From assembly GCA_937891975.1 (NCBI GenBank), contig CALAUA010000015.1, forward strand, positions 186,001 through 250,000: DNA of 64,000 bases, written 5' to 3'. Under the pieces are notes generated by a model, which had not been told where the DNA came from, made no database searches, and was given only the letters and a program-made list of their open reading frames with translations. Below are positions 23,473 through 33,223 of the stretch, piece after piece. Each line of letters begins with the position of its first letter. The first letter of the stretch is position 1. Origin of the DNA: an uncultured Bacteroidales bacterium (lineage in GTDB: Bacteria; Bacteroidota; Bacteroidia; Bacteroidales; Paludibacteraceae). The position numbers and the translations under genes were made by a program.

Positions 23473-25977
23473 ATGGCAAGACGAGTAACAAGACCAACAA
23501 CTCCCACTTCGGGAACACGAGAAAAACCTATTATCGTAGAGAAAACAGGCATGAAAGATTTTATGCTTACTACACGCGATATGGTAATGAGCCAACGTTT
23601 TCGCTTGGCTATGGGTATATTGCTGATAGCTATCACGCTGATGCTGGTGATAGCTTACATTAGTTTTTTCTTTACGGGTGCAAATGATTTTTCTATTATA
23701 GAGCAAGCAGACGCACGTCGCGAGTTGCGCAACGAAATACAAAATGCGCTAGGATTGCCAGGTGCGGTGGTGTCGCGTTGGTTGGTAGATGGCACATTTG
23801 GCGTAGTATCTTTGGCCGCGTTGGTGGCATTGGCATTGTACGCAGTGCGTATGGTGGTAGAGTTTCCACTGAAGCGTCTGCGATTGTTGTTTGTAACCTT
23901 GTTTGTCTTGGTGTGGGGGGCGATTACATTGGGCTTTGTACAACAAATGATTGGCGTAGGCACGTTCTTCCGTTGGGGTGGAAAATTCGGCGAAATGGTG
24001 GCAGTATGGGCGATGTCGTATGTGCAATGGCTGGGGTTGTTGCTGATATTGATAGCCGTATTGGTGGTGTTCTTGATTGTGGTGGATAAGCACTTTGTAG
24101 AGCATTGTCAGCAGTTTGGGCAATGGATCGTAGGTTTGTTCAAGAAATCTGAATCATCCGAATTGCCCGACTTTCCTAATGAACCTGACAGTACGGATAA
24201 TGTTATTGACATTGTCATTGACCCCCAATCTGAAGAAGAAATAGAAGAGATTAATGATAGTGACATTCCTTCTCTTGACTTCGCTCCTGTTGAAATAGAA
24301 GAGCCTACTCCAGAAGCAGTTTCCGAAAAGTTAATAGAACCAGAGGAGGAAGTGAATATTTCGGTAGAAGAAGTCAAAGAGGTAGAACTCTCCGAAGATG
24401 ACCCCGAATACCTGCTCAAAAAACTCGGTCCATATGACCCCCGTAAGGATCTGGAGTTGTATAAATTCCCTTCGCTTAATTTGTTGAAAGTGTATGACAA
24501 CGAGACTGCACCCGTCATCAACCAAGAGGAGCAACAAGCCAATGCCAATCGCATTGTAACGACCTTGCGCAATTATGGCATTGAGATTGAGTCGATTAAA
24601 GCGACTGTAGGTCCTACCGTAACGCTCTATGAGATTGTGCCTCAGGCAGGTGTGCGTATCTCGAAGATTCAAAACTTGGAGAACGATATTATGCTCTCGC
24701 TCTCGGCGATGGGTATTCGTATCATCGCCCCTATTCCAGGCAAAGGTACGATTGGTATTGAGGTGCCCAACGAGAAGCCACAAGTAGTGTCCATGCACTC
24801 GGTGATAGCCTCGAAACGCTTCCAAGAGGAGCAAAAGATGAAGTTGCCAATCTCTATCGGACGCACTATCACCAACGAGGTGTTTATGTTCGATTTAGCC
24901 AAGACCCCTCACCTCCTTGTAGCAGGTGCTACGGGACAAGGTAAGTCGGTGGCAATCAATGCGATTATTACTTCACTCCTCTACAAGAAACACCCAGCAG
25001 AATTGAAGTTTGTGATGGTGGACCCTAAGATGGTGGAGTTTGCTCCATACAAACCACTGCTCCGTCACTATCTGGCTGCTACTCCTGACACCGAAGATGA
25101 GAATATCGTCATTGTAGATTGCGACAAGGTGGTTAATACCCTTAATTCGCTTGTGATTGAGATGGAGAACCGCTACAAGTTGCTCATGGACGCGGGTGTA
25201 CGTAATCTAGAAGACTACAATGATAAGTTTGTATCCCGCCGCCTGAATCCAGAAAAGCTCGTTGCTGAATCACTCCACCACCAGTTCTTGCCATATATCG
25301 TGATCATCATCGATGAGTATGGCGACTTTATCATGCAAGCAGGCAAACAAGTGGAGACACCTATCGCACGTATCACGCAGAAAGCGCGTGCTGTGGGTAT
25401 GCACATGATTCTCGCTACGCAACGTCCGTCAGTAAATATCGTGACGGGTGTTATCAAAGCGAATATCCCAACGCGTATCGCCTTGCGCACACAATCAGTG
25501 GTGGATTCGCGCACCGTGCTTGACTCCAAGGGTGCAGACCAACTCATTGGTCGAGGCGACATGCTCTATTCGGGTAATGGCAATATCACTCGTCTGCAAT
25601 GTGCTTTCGTGGATACGCCAGAGGTGGACGCTATTGTGGAACATATTGAAAAACAGCAACATTACTTCGAACCATATCAATTGCCAGAGTATATCCCAGA
25701 GGGTGGCGAAGGCGAAGCATTGGCTCCTGGTGCTGTGGATCTGAAACGCCTTGACCCAATGTTTGCGGACGTGGCGCGCTATGTGGTGACAAAGCAAGAG
25801 GGTTCTACCTCGCGCCTGCAACGTGCATTTGAGATTGGCTATAACCGCGCAGGCAAACTCTCCGACCAACTCGAAGCAGCAGGCATCGTAGGACCAAACA
25901 AAGGCCCTAAAGGTCGCGATGTGCTGATACAAAGTTTGGATGAATTGGATAAGAAACTACAAGAATTAGGATGCTAA
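23473..25977 (+). CDS. ftsK: DNA translocase FtsK/SpoIIIE
   Basis: 834 residues. An N-terminal membrane domain with four helices (about 45-215) is followed by an acidic linker (about 230-310). The RecA-like motor has Walker A GATGQGKSVAINA (about 482) and Walker B IIIDEYGDF (about 608), and the C-terminal winged-helix gamma domain spans about 760-834 (TSRLQRAFEIGYNRAGKLSD). It pumps chromosomal DNA through the closing septum and recruits dif recombination. It is complete. It has its own promoter within the previous gene; the LolA-like gene starts 1 base after its stop. Confidence 0.97.
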   Translation: MARRVTRPTTPTSGTREKPIIVEKTGMKDFMLTTRDMVMSQRFRLAMGILLIAITLMLVIAYISFFFTGANDFSIIEQADARRELRNEIQNALGLPGAVVSRWLVDGTFGVVSLAALVALALYAVRMVVEFPLKRLRLLFVTLFVLVWGAITLGFVQQMIGVGTFFRWGGKFGEMVAVWAMSYVQWLGLLLILIAVLVVFLIVVDKHFVEHCQQFGQWIVGLFKKSESSELPDFPNEPDSTDNVIDIVIDPQSEEEIEEINDSDIPSLDFAPVEIEEPTPEAVSEKLIEPEEEVNISVEEVKEVELSEDDPEYLLKKLGPYDPRKDLELYKFPSLNLLKVYDNETAPVINQEEQQANANRIVTTLRNYGIEIESIKATVGPTVTLYEIVPQAGVRISKIQNLENDIMLSLSAMGIRIIAPIPGKGTIGIEVPNEKPQVVSMHSVIASKRFQEEQKMKLPISIGRTITNEVFMFDLAKTPHLLVAGATGQGKSVAINAIITSLLYKKHPAELKFVMVDPKMVEFAPYKPLLRHYLAATPDTEDENIVIVDCDKVVNTLNSLVIEMENRYKLLMDAGVRNLEDYNDKFVSRRLNPEKLVAESLHHQFLPYIVIIIDEYGDFIMQAGKQVETPIARITQKARAVGMHMILATQRPSVNIVTGVIKANIPTRIALRTQSVVDSRTVLDSKGADQLIGRGDMLYSGNGNITRLQCAFVDTPEVDAIVEHIEKQQHYFEPYQLPEYIPEGGEGEALAPGAVDLKRLDPMFADVARYVVTKQEGSTSRLQRAFEIGYNRAGKLSDQLEAAGIVGPNKGPKGRDVLIQSLDELDKKLQELGC

Positions 25978-25978
25978 G

Positions 25979-26533
25979 ATGAAGTTACTACTAATCATAC
26001 TTACCGTTCTGCAATCGCTTTTGGCGGCATTGGAGCAAAAGACTTTGGTTTCGGATTTTTCAATCAGCATAGCCGAGCAGCAAGCGCAACCCATGACCTA
26101 TACGGGCGATTTGGCTATGCACGGCAAGCAATTCACGCTGAGTATGTTTGCTATGGATGCTGCCTATGATGGTAACACCTTATATATGTATAGCGAAGAT
26201 ACGGAGGAACTAACTCTCTCCACGCCTGCAGAAGAAGAGCTGTTGCAAACCAATCCGTTCCTTTATGCACAAGCTCTCTTGCCCGTATGCCAATATACAG
26301 AGAAACAAGTAGGCGACAAGACACAAATGACCTTAACTCCTAACGACCAATCGGCAGGAATAGCGAAGTTTGTGCTGCGCGTAGAAACAACGACGTTGTT
26401 GCCCACTAACGTGGAGATTCACGAGACAGATGGCAAACTCACCACGCTGCGTCTCAACAATGCTCACTATACGGATGAAACACCCTCTTTCACTATCGAA
26501 AAAGAAGGAGTATTTATCAACGATTTGAGATAA
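25979..26533 (+). CDS. LolA-like periplasmic lipoprotein carrier
   Basis: 184 residues. A short signal peptide (MKLLLIILTVLQSLLAALEQ) is followed by an antiparallel beta-sheet domain of LolA type (SDFSISIAEQQ, PMTYTGDLAMHGKQFTLS, LYMYSEDTEELTLSTP). LolA carries lipoproteins from the inner to the outer membrane; here the family link rests mainly on the beta pattern and on the ftsK-lolA-trxB order known in Bacteroidota. Similarity of the primary sequence is low, so it could be another LolA/LolB-fold protein. Confidence 0.78.
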   Translation: MKLLLIILTVLQSLLAALEQKTLVSDFSISIAEQQAQPMTYTGDLAMHGKQFTLSMFAMDAAYDGNTLYMYSEDTEELTLSTPAEEELLQTNPFLYAQALLPVCQYTEKQVGDKTQMTLTPNDQSAGIAKFVLRVETTTLLPTNVEIHETDGKLTTLRLNNAHYTDETPSFTIEKEGVFINDLR

Positions 26534-26537
26534 CCTT

Positions 26538-26573
26538 TAGAACTCTTAAAAACTTTTGAAACTTTTAAAACGT
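26538..26573. repeat. Decamer-like tandem repeat before trxB
   Basis: About three 10-base units (GAACTCTTAA / AAACTTTTGA / AACTTTTAAA) fill the 47-base gap. It is less exact than the decamer array at 51338. Confidence 0.55.
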
Positions 26574-26580
26574 ATATAAC

Positions 26581-27507
26581 ATGAAATGTCTTATTATCGG
26601 CTCTGGCCCTGCGGGCTATACCGCAGCTATTTATGCTTCACGTGCTAACCTCCAACCTGTTCTCATTGAGGGTATGCAAGTAGGTGGACAACTAATGATT
26701 ACCACCGAAGTAGAGAACTTTCCGGGTTATCCAGACGGCGTAGAACCCTATCAAATGATGGATGACATGCGCCGTCAAGCGGAACGTTTTGGCACCCAAT
26801 TCGTATCGGGTATGGTAACTAAAGTGGACTTCTCTTGCTCGCCAAAGAAAGTGTGGGTAGAGGACGAACAACTCTACGAGGCAGACACCGTGATTATTGC
26901 CACAGGTGCAAGTGCAAAATTCCTCGGCATTCAATCCGAAGAAGACTACAAGGGTCGTGGCGTGTCGGCTTGTGCTACTTGCGACGGCTTCTTCTATCGC
27001 AAAAAGACGGTGGCTGTTGTAGGTGGTGGTGATACCGCTTGTGAAGAGGCAAACTACTTGGCTGGCTTATGCGAAAAAGTATATATGATTGTACGCAAAC
27101 CATATCTCCGTGCATCTGAGATCATGCAACAACGTGTCAAAGACAATCCAAAGATTGAGATCTTGTTTGAGCACAACACCCGCAACCTCACTGGCGAAAA
27201 CAAAGTAGAAGGTGCTGATCTTATCTACAAAAAAGGGACACCCGAAGAGGAGATTCGCCATATCGCTATTGACGGTTTCTTTCTCGCTATCGGACATAAG
27301 CCTAACACAGACCTCTTTGCGGAATATCTCAACCGCGATGCAGAGGGATATATCGTGGTAGAAGATGATAGTCCACGCACCAATGTGGCAGGTGTATTCG
27401 CAGCAGGCGACTGCGCCGATCCACACTATCGCCAGGCTATTGTGGCAGCTGCCAGTGGCTGTAAAGCAGCGATGGAAGCAGAGAAATATATAGCAACATT
27501 AGGTTAA
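26581..27507 (+). CDS. trxB: thioredoxin-disulfide reductase
   Basis: 308 residues. The FAD loop is GSGPAGYTAAIYAS (about 7), the redox pair is CATC (Cys131, Cys134), the NADPH loop is VGGGDTACEEA, and the C-terminal FAD motif is GVFAAGDCADP. It reduces thioredoxin with NADPH in the cytoplasm. It lies 47 bases after the LolA-like gene, with the decamer-like repeat between them. It is complete. Confidence 0.97.
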   Translation: MKCLIIGSGPAGYTAAIYASRANLQPVLIEGMQVGGQLMITTEVENFPGYPDGVEPYQMMDDMRRQAERFGTQFVSGMVTKVDFSCSPKKVWVEDEQLYEADTVIIATGASAKFLGIQSEEDYKGRGVSACATCDGFFYRKKTVAVVGGGDTACEEANYLAGLCEKVYMIVRKPYLRASEIMQQRVKDNPKIEILFEHNTRNLTGENKVEGADLIYKKGTPEEEIRHIAIDGFFLAIGHKPNTDLFAEYLNRDAEGYIVVEDDSPRTNVAGVFAAGDCADPHYRQAIVAAASGCKAAMEAEKYIATLG

Positions 27508-27552
27508 AAAGAACAATATTTTTAGATTTTTTTTATAAAATATCGTACGTTA

Positions 27553-27584
27553 TTTGCGTAAATCGAAAAAATATTGTAATTTTG
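27553..27584 (+). promoter_or_regulatory. Promoter of the WG-repeat lipoprotein gene
   Basis: TTTG (27553-27556), 20 bases, TAATTTTG (27577-27584). A leader of about 100 bases separates it from the ATG at 27690. I saw no known riboswitch in this leader. Confidence 0.8.
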
Positions 27585-27689
27585 CGGCACAAAAAGGGAA
27601 TATTTCTATATACAATTAGGATATAATCAATCAAGGAGTGAGCCGAAAAGCCAAGTGAGTAGGCGTAAATCAGAACAATTTAAATTATT

Positions 27690-28823
27690 ATGAAAAAATT
27701 TTATTTTGCTGTTTTAGCAGTATTTTGTGTACTGTTTGCAGCTTGTGAGAATGGTCAAACACCACAAACAGACAAAAGTAAGTTGTATCCAGCGTTTAAT
27801 ACTTCAGCAGAAGCATGGGGCTATATTGACGATGGAGGTAATTTTGTTATTCAACCGATGTTTGATGATGTTTCAGGATTTTCTTGTGGGTATGCAAAAG
27901 TATGGATGGGTGACGATTTGAAATTCATAGACAAAAAGGGAAGTATGCAAACAACCCCCTCTATTGATTATGCATTCGACTTTTATTATGGCTATTCTAC
28001 CATTGGATTAGATGGTAATATGGGTTTGATGGGTAAAAACTTTGATATGGCTATTCAACCTTATTTTTATGTCTTGGGTACAATGAGCGATAATGGTTTG
28101 GTTGCTGCCATGCGTACTGATGACTCGAAATTTGAATATGTCAATGCAAAAGGTGAAACTAAAATACCTGCTATGTACGATGAATGCTATGCCTTTAAAG
28201 ATGGTGTGGCAATTATTAAATTAAACAAAAAATATGGTGCTATCAATAAATCAGGTGATTTTGTCATTCAGCCTACTTATGAGTATGAATTATGGAATAT
28301 GGGTGAGGGCTTAGTTGGATTCTATGATAAGAATGAAAAAGCAGGTATTTTAGATAAGAACGGCAACACAATCATACCAGCTATGTACTATAACTTAGGC
28401 AATGTAAGTGATGGTATGATTTGGTTTGAAGGAAAGAATAAATGCGGTTACCTTGATGCAAAAGGTAATGTGGCTATTCCTGAAATGTACTATACAGTTT
28501 GGGCGTTTTATGAAGGTTTAGCATGGGTAAAACAATCAGAAGATAGCAAATATTATCAATGTATTGATAAAAATAACCAGGTTGTCTTCCGCTTGGGCGA
28601 GGATGAGTATCCAGAAACAGGCTTCCACAATGGTTTGGCATTAGTTAATACTGAAAATGGATATAAGTATATAGACACAAAGGGTCTTTTGGTTTATGCA
28701 TGGTCTTATGACAATGATGAATGGTATGCTCCTAAAAAAGTACAAAAGCGCACTATGAAGGGCGGTGTTCGAGTTGTAGAACAAGATGATATGACCCTTC
28801 ACTTTGATTCTCGCAGATTGTAA
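27690..28823 (+). CDS. WG-repeat lipoprotein
   Basis: 377 residues. A lipoprotein signal (MKKFYFAVLAVFCVLFAAC, Cys19) is followed by about seven WG-type repeats (for example AWGYIDDGGNFVIQPMFDDV, KYGAINKSGDFVIQPTY and KCGYLDAKGNVAIPEMYY). WG repeats make beta-propeller-like or solenoid surfaces; their ligands are unknown. It is probably lipid-anchored on the outer membrane. It is a single-gene transcript with its own promoter, a long leader and a strong terminator. A+T content is higher than in neighbours (Lys/Asn/Tyr-rich), hinting at a different history. Confidence 0.85.
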   Translation: MKKFYFAVLAVFCVLFAACENGQTPQTDKSKLYPAFNTSAEAWGYIDDGGNFVIQPMFDDVSGFSCGYAKVWMGDDLKFIDKKGSMQTTPSIDYAFDFYYGYSTIGLDGNMGLMGKNFDMAIQPYFYVLGTMSDNGLVAAMRTDDSKFEYVNAKGETKIPAMYDECYAFKDGVAIIKLNKKYGAINKSGDFVIQPTYEYELWNMGEGLVGFYDKNEKAGILDKNGNTIIPAMYYNLGNVSDGMIWFEGKNKCGYLDAKGNVAIPEMYYTVWAFYEGLAWVKQSEDSKYYQCIDKNNQVVFRLGEDEYPETGFHNGLALVNTENGYKYIDTKGLLVYAWSYDNDEWYAPKKVQKRTMKGGVRVVEQDDMTLHFDSRRL

Positions 28824-28846
28824 TTTGCTAAAATACAATATCAAAC

Positions 28847-28880
28847 AAAAAAGACTTCGGAAAACTCCGAAGTCTTTTTT
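28847..28880. terminator. Bidirectional terminator between WG gene and tRNA-Phe
   Basis: A 14-base stem (28847-28860 with 28867-28880) with a 6-base loop, flanked by A and T runs on both sides. It serves both the plus WG gene and the minus tRNA. Confidence 0.9.
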
Positions 28881-28881
28881 G

Positions 28882-28954
28882 TGGTGCCACCAGGAATCGA
28901 ACCGGGGACACAAGGATTTTCAGTCCTTTGCTCTACCAACTGAGCTATGGCACC
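28882..28954 (-). tRNA. tRNA-Phe (GAA)
   Basis: Minus-strand cloverleaf of 73 bases: acceptor GGTGCCA/TGGCACC, D loop with AGTTGGTAGAG, anticodon stem AAGGA/TCCTT around a CTGAAAA loop (anticodon GAA) and T arm GGTTCGATTCC. The 3' CCA is not encoded. Confidence 0.97.
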
Positions 28955-28976
28955 TCTCTCTTGACGAAAGCGGGTG

Positions 28977-29008
28977 CAAAGGTACTGCTTTTTTTTGAAC
29001 TGACCAAA
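28977..29008 (-). promoter_or_regulatory. Promoter of tRNA-Phe
   Basis: Minus-strand TACCTTTG (28984-28977) and TTTG (29008-29005), 20 bases apart, 23 bases before the tRNA. Confidence 0.8.
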
Positions 29009-29079
29009 TATTTTGGCGTTTTTTTTGTAAAAATACATAATTATTAGCCAAAAAGGGTAAAAATGTCAGAAAAAAGTAG

Positions 29080-29087
29080 TAACTTTG
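29080..29087 (+). promoter_or_regulatory. Possible -7 box of trmO
   Basis: TAACTTTG 23 bases before the trmO ATG. No clear TTTG lies about 20 bases upstream, so this is tentative. Confidence 0.45.
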
Positions 29088-29109
29088 TCGCCTAATAGCC
29101 AAAAAACTT

Positions 29110-29844
29110 ATGGAATTACAAGTCATAGCCCACGCCCGTAATGGCTTTTCACAGAAATTTGGTATTCCCCGCCAAAGTCGGGAAGAATCGTGTATAGAGA
29201 CACATATAATATTTACGCCCGCGTATCGCGTGCGCGAGGCATTGCGCGGAATAGAGGATTATTCTCATTTGTGGTTGCTATGGGGATTTCATGAGGCGAG
29301 TAGGCGATTATGTGATGAGGTGAAAAGTGAAAGATTGGAGGTTAAAGGCGAGGAGCAGGACTGGTCTCCTACTGTGCGTCCGCCGCGTTTGGGAGGTAAT
29401 AAGCGAATGGGCGTGTTTGCAACGCGCTCACCCTTTCGTCCTAACCCGATTGGGTTGACGAGTGTGAAGTTGCAGCGTGTAGAAGAGTCGAAAGATGATG
29501 GACTCGTGTTAGTGGTGTCTGGAGCAGACATGTTAGATGGAACGCCGATATATGATATCAAACCCTATTTGACGTTTTCGGATAGCCATCCTGATGCGAA
29601 GAGCGGTTTTGCTGAAGCGACACAAGACTATCATTTAAAGGTTGAAGTTGCAAAGGATTTGTTGCAAAATGTATTACAGAAAGGTTGTCCTTGGGATGCT
29701 ATTAAAGAGATACTCAGTCAAGATCCTAGACCCGCTTATCAGGATGATTCAGAACGGGTATATCATCTGGATTATGCAGGTTGGGCGGTGAGCTTTACAG
29801 TAGGTAGTGCAACCGTTTGCATAAAAGACTTGCATGAAAAATAA
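29110..29844 (+). CDS. trmO: tRNA (N6-threonylcarbamoyladenosine(37)-N6)-methyltransferase TrmO, with in-frame repeat
   Basis: 244 residues. FGIPRQSRE (about 17), RPPRLGGNKRMGVFATRSPFRPNPIGL (about 95; split here for length: GVFATRSPF, then RPNPIGLT) and the GTPIYDIKPY region are TrmO/TsaA hallmarks. It methylates t6A37 of some tRNAs using SAM. Residues about 68-82 (DEVKSERLEVKGEEQDW) are encoded by heptamers of the type TGAAAAG/TTAAAGG, an insertion before the conserved PTVRPPR. The rest is complete. Confidence 0.93.
   Translation: MELQVIAHARNGFSQKFGIPRQSREESCIETHIIFTPAYRVREALRGIEDYSHLWLLWGFHEASRRLCDEVKSERLEVKGEEQDWSPTVRPPRLGGNKRMGVFATRSPFRPNPIGLTSVKLQRVEESKDDGLVLVVSGADMLDGTPIYDIKPYLTFSDSHPDAKSGFAEATQDYHLKVEVAKDLLQNVLQKGCPWDAIKEILSQDPRPAYQDDSERVYHLDYAGWAVSFTVGSATVCIKDLHEK
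29314..29355. repeat. Heptamer array in trmO
   Basis: Six units such as GATGAGG / TGAAAAG / TGAAAGA / TTGGAGG, in frame. The array is partly diverged. Confidence 0.7.
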
Positions 29845-29862
29845 GGTTGTTTGAGATAAAAA

Positions 29863-29894
29863 TTTGTGAATGTCAGAAAAAAAACGTACCTTTG
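29863..29894 (+). promoter_or_regulatory. Promoter of the amylase cluster
   Basis: TTTG (29863-29866), 20 bases, TACCTTTG (29887-29894), 37 bases before the ATG. No promoter is seen before the next two genes, so all three are probably one transcript. Confidence 0.85.
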
Positions 29895-29931
29895 TACGTT
29901 AAATTAAAAAATAACTTAATAATTTAGTACG

Positions 29932-32900
29932 ATGAAAAAAGTTTACTTCTTATTGTTGACAGCTTTTTGCTTTACACTCTCATTAGTAGCGGCACCTTAT
30001 GGTTTGCTAATAAATGGAACGACTAAATTGGAGGCAACACCTTTGTCTGAGAAAGATTTTAATGATCGTGAACAGTTTTTGGTGGCTTGTGTAGCATTGG
30101 TGCAAGGTGATAAGGTACAATTGCACGACTTTGGTAGTGGTGCTTCATGGATGTGTGCAATTGATCCTTATGGTGAATATCAAAAATTTACCAAGAATAC
30201 GGACCATGTGATTTGTAATGCTACTGGCGTATATGACTTCTATATTAAGTTGAAATATGAGGATGATATGCTCTATATTGGTCCAGGGCAGGATTGTGGT
30301 AATGTGACTCCACCAGATCCTAATACAACGTATTATATAACAGGTACTAAAGAGCTCGTGGGTGCAGATAAAGAATGGAGTGAAACTGCTATAGCGATGA
30401 CCAAAAATGCGGATAATGTCTTTGTGCATACCTTTAGTGAGTTGGCAGCTGGAGTGGTGTACCGCATGAAAATTACGAACGGCACATGGAATCAAAGTTG
30501 GGGCTTTAGTGCTGTGCATGATGCGCCTGCTGGTGTGGTGGGTGATACGGATGGCAATATTGTCTTTGAATTGACTGCCAAGGGAGATGTGAATGTTGCT
30601 TTTGGTGGTGAAGGTATTGTGCTAAAAGGTGATTTTACGGATGAGAAGCCAATCAATGCTAACTCCGTTCCTTCAAAGTGTGAGGACGTGATGTTGCAAG
30701 CCTTTTATTATGACTCATACCAAGACGGTGCTCCTGGAGATGTGAAATTGACTGAAACAACTACTGTAGGACATACTAAATGGTCTGCTTTATTAAGCCA
30801 ATCAGGCGAAATAGGTGCTTATTTCGACCTTGTATGGCTACCACCATCAGGCAGATCTGAGGGCGGTACGGGCTATCACCAAACGCAGTATAGTAACCAA
30901 AATTCCGCTTGGGGAACACAAAATGAGCTCTTAGAATTCATCAACCGCATGCATGCTGCTAATACTAAGGTAGTAGCAGATATTGTTATTAACCATGCTG
31001 GTTGCAAGTCCTCTTGGTGTGACTTCTATACGCAATACTTTGGTGAATATGGAACGTTCGAACCAGATGCTTCTTGGATTGCTAAATCCGATGAAGTTAA
31101 CTCCAATCCTGAAGCAGGAGATTGCAAGGGCAAAGCTACTGGACCAGAAGACGGCGGCTACAATATGCAAGATAACTATGGTTCGGCGCGCGACTGGGCA
31201 CACGCAAAACCAGAAGTGCAAGAGATGATGAAGGCATATCTCAAATGGATGAAGAATGTCATTGGTTTTGATGGCTGGCGCTATGACTATGCGCAGGGAT
31301 TCAAAGGCAAATACATCAATATGTACAATAGTGCATCGGAAAACTACTTCTCGGTAGTGGAATTCTGGAATGGGGATATGAACAACATCAAGAGCTACCT
31401 CAATGATGTCAATTGGAATACATTAGCGTTTGACTTTAGCACCAAATATACTGCTATTCAGGGTATTGCAGATGGAGATTATGGAAAATGTAAAGCTTCT
31501 GGACTTCTTGGTGCTGGTTTGAGCAAATATGCAGTGACCTTTGTAGATAATCACGATACCTATTTTGGTTGTGAGGGTGGACGCAATAACAACGATGAGA
31601 TAGGTGGTTGCGGTAAGTCGATGGAAGACTACAACAAAGACCGCGTGCTCGGTGCGAATGCCTTTATCTTGTCAATGCCTGGTGTACCATGTGTGTTCTA
31701 TCCTCACTGGGTAAAATACAAAGATGCTATTGGCAAGATGGTATTAGCGCGTAAGGCTGCGGGTGTACACTCAGAATCCAAAGTGAGCGACGAGGCAGGA
31801 AATGGCTTTTATAAATCAACCATTACAGGTAAACATGGTTCTATCCGTCTGTTGCTTGGTCCTAATAGTGGTTTTGCGACTGCTCCACAAGGTTATACGT
31901 TGGCGTATAAAGGTGGTAATTTTGCAATGTACTACACTACAACAGAGAAGGAAGTGCCTGTCTTGAGCATCACTCCTACCACTACTTATAAGACGGAAAC
32001 CCTTACAGTGGAAATGAGTGCTGTTGCACTCAGCGGAACGCCTACTATATATTATACAGTAGATGGCTCTGACCCTACTACTTCTGCCACTAAGAAAACC
32101 TACACCCAGACATTCTCTGTACAGGGAACGGTGACAGTGAAAGCTTATGCAGAACTCAATGGTGTGAAATCAGCAGTACAAGAAGCTACTTATACTTATC
32201 AAGAGCCACAACAAACCCCTCTTACCGTGAAGTTTATGCCTCCTGCAACTTGGGAAACAGTTTATCTCTTTGCATGGGATGGTGCTTCATTTGGAAAATG
32301 GCCTGGTATGGAATGGAAAACCAAAGATAGCAACGGATGGTTGTACCAAGTGTTCCCAAACGATGTGCGCGAGGTTAAAGTAATCTTCAGCAATGGTGTG
32401 GATGAACAAACAAATGATATTATCCTTGACCAAGATGCTTGCTACGAGTGGAAAGCTGGTGCTGAAGTGCTGAGTGACAAGTGTAGTTCGGATCTCCCAT
32501 TCCAATTGATTGTTACTCCTGAAGGTAAAGTGTTTAAGACTGAGAGTATTACTGTTGCGATGAGCACAGTAGGGGCAGATGATGCTACAATTTATTATAC
32601 AGTAGATGGTAAAGACCCTAAGGGTTCTGCAAGGAAAACATATACTTCTCCTATTACTATTCAAAAAGGTAATCCTGTGACGTTGAAGGCCTATGCAGTG
32701 GCTGGTACACAAGAGACTGAGGTGCAAACGCATGTATATACATACGAAGAACCTCAAACTGCTCCTATCACTGTAGGTTTCTTCAAGCCAAGTGATTGGG
32801 CAACGGTATATTTGTATAGTTGGCTTGGCTCAGGTGATGCTGCAACTCAGTTAACAGGACAATGGCCAGGTACAGAGATGGCTAATAGAAAGGAAAATGG

Positions 32901-33189
32901 CATGTATTATCATCAATATGATGCTACAATAAAAGAGGTTAATTTTATCTTCAACGATGGTGCAAGTGTTCAAACAGAAGATTTATTCACGGATGAAGAT
33001 GTATGTTATGCTTGGGAAAATACTAAAGCGGTGTTAGCCGATTGTTCTGGTACTGATGTGGAGAATGTGGAGACTGAGGATATGCCAATATTGGATTTGA
33101 CCCGACCTATGTACAACATGTTAGGACAACAAGTTAGTGCTGAATATCGCGGTGTTGTGATACAAAACGGACATAAGTATATTCGATAA
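29932..33189 (+). CDS. secreted GH13 alpha-amylase with multiple starch-binding modules
   Basis: 1085 residues. A signal peptide (about 1-20) is followed by a short N-terminal beta module (21-122), a second CBM-like module (about 127-235) and the GH13 barrel (about 244-640). Catalytic residues are Asp452 (RYDY), Glu477 (VVEFW) and Asp542 (DNHDT). Two repeats follow, each an Ig-like CHB_HEX_C-type domain (SxDGxDP) plus a CBM26-like module (WPG, EW motifs; second copy near residues 950-1045). A short tail (MYNMLGQQVS, then VIQNGHKY) ends the protein. It hydrolyses alpha-1,4 bonds of starch outside the cell. The tail suggests sorting to the surface, possibly by T9SS. Confidence 0.93.
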   Translation: MKKVYFLLLTAFCFTLSLVAAPYGLLINGTTKLEATPLSEKDFNDREQFLVACVALVQGDKVQLHDFGSGASWMCAIDPYGEYQKFTKNTDHVICNATGVYDFYIKLKYEDDMLYIGPGQDCGNVTPPDPNTTYYITGTKELVGADKEWSETAIAMTKNADNVFVHTFSELAAGVVYRMKITNGTWNQSWGFSAVHDAPAGVVGDTDGNIVFELTAKGDVNVAFGGEGIVLKGDFTDEKPINANSVPSKCEDVMLQAFYYDSYQDGAPGDVKLTETTTVGHTKWSALLSQSGEIGAYFDLVWLPPSGRSEGGTGYHQTQYSNQNSAWGTQNELLEFINRMHAANTKVVADIVINHAGCKSSWCDFYTQYFGEYGTFEPDASWIAKSDEVNSNPEAGDCKGKATGPEDGGYNMQDNYGSARDWAHAKPEVQEMMKAYLKWMKNVIGFDGWRYDYAQGFKGKYINMYNSASENYFSVVEFWNGDMNNIKSYLNDVNWNTLAFDFSTKYTAIQGIADGDYGKCKASGLLGAGLSKYAVTFVDNHDTYFGCEGGRNNNDEIGGCGKSMEDYNKDRVLGANAFILSMPGVPCVFYPHWVKYKDAIGKMVLARKAAGVHSESKVSDEAGNGFYKSTITGKHGSIRLLLGPNSGFATAPQGYTLAYKGGNFAMYYTTTEKEVPVLSITPTTTYKTETLTVEMSAVALSGTPTIYYTVDGSDPTTSATKKTYTQTFSVQGTVTVKAYAELNGVKSAVQEATYTYQEPQQTPLTVKFMPPATWETVYLFAWDGASFGKWPGMEWKTKDSNGWLYQVFPNDVREVKVIFSNGVDEQTNDIILDQDACYEWKAGAEVLSDKCSSDLPFQLIVTPEGKVFKTESITVAMSTVGADDATIYYTVDGKDPKGSARKTYTSPITIQKGNPVTLKAYAVAGTQETEVQTHVYTYEEPQTAPITVGFFKPSDWATVYLYSWLGSGDAATQLTGQWPGTEMANRKENGMYYHQYDATIKEVNFIFNDGASVQTEDLFTDEDVCYAWENTKAVLADCSGTDVENVETEDMPILDLTRPMYNMLGQQVSAEYRGVVIQNGHKYIR

Positions 33190-33223
33190 TAATCAATGGT
33201 TAATTTATAAATAAAATAAAACA

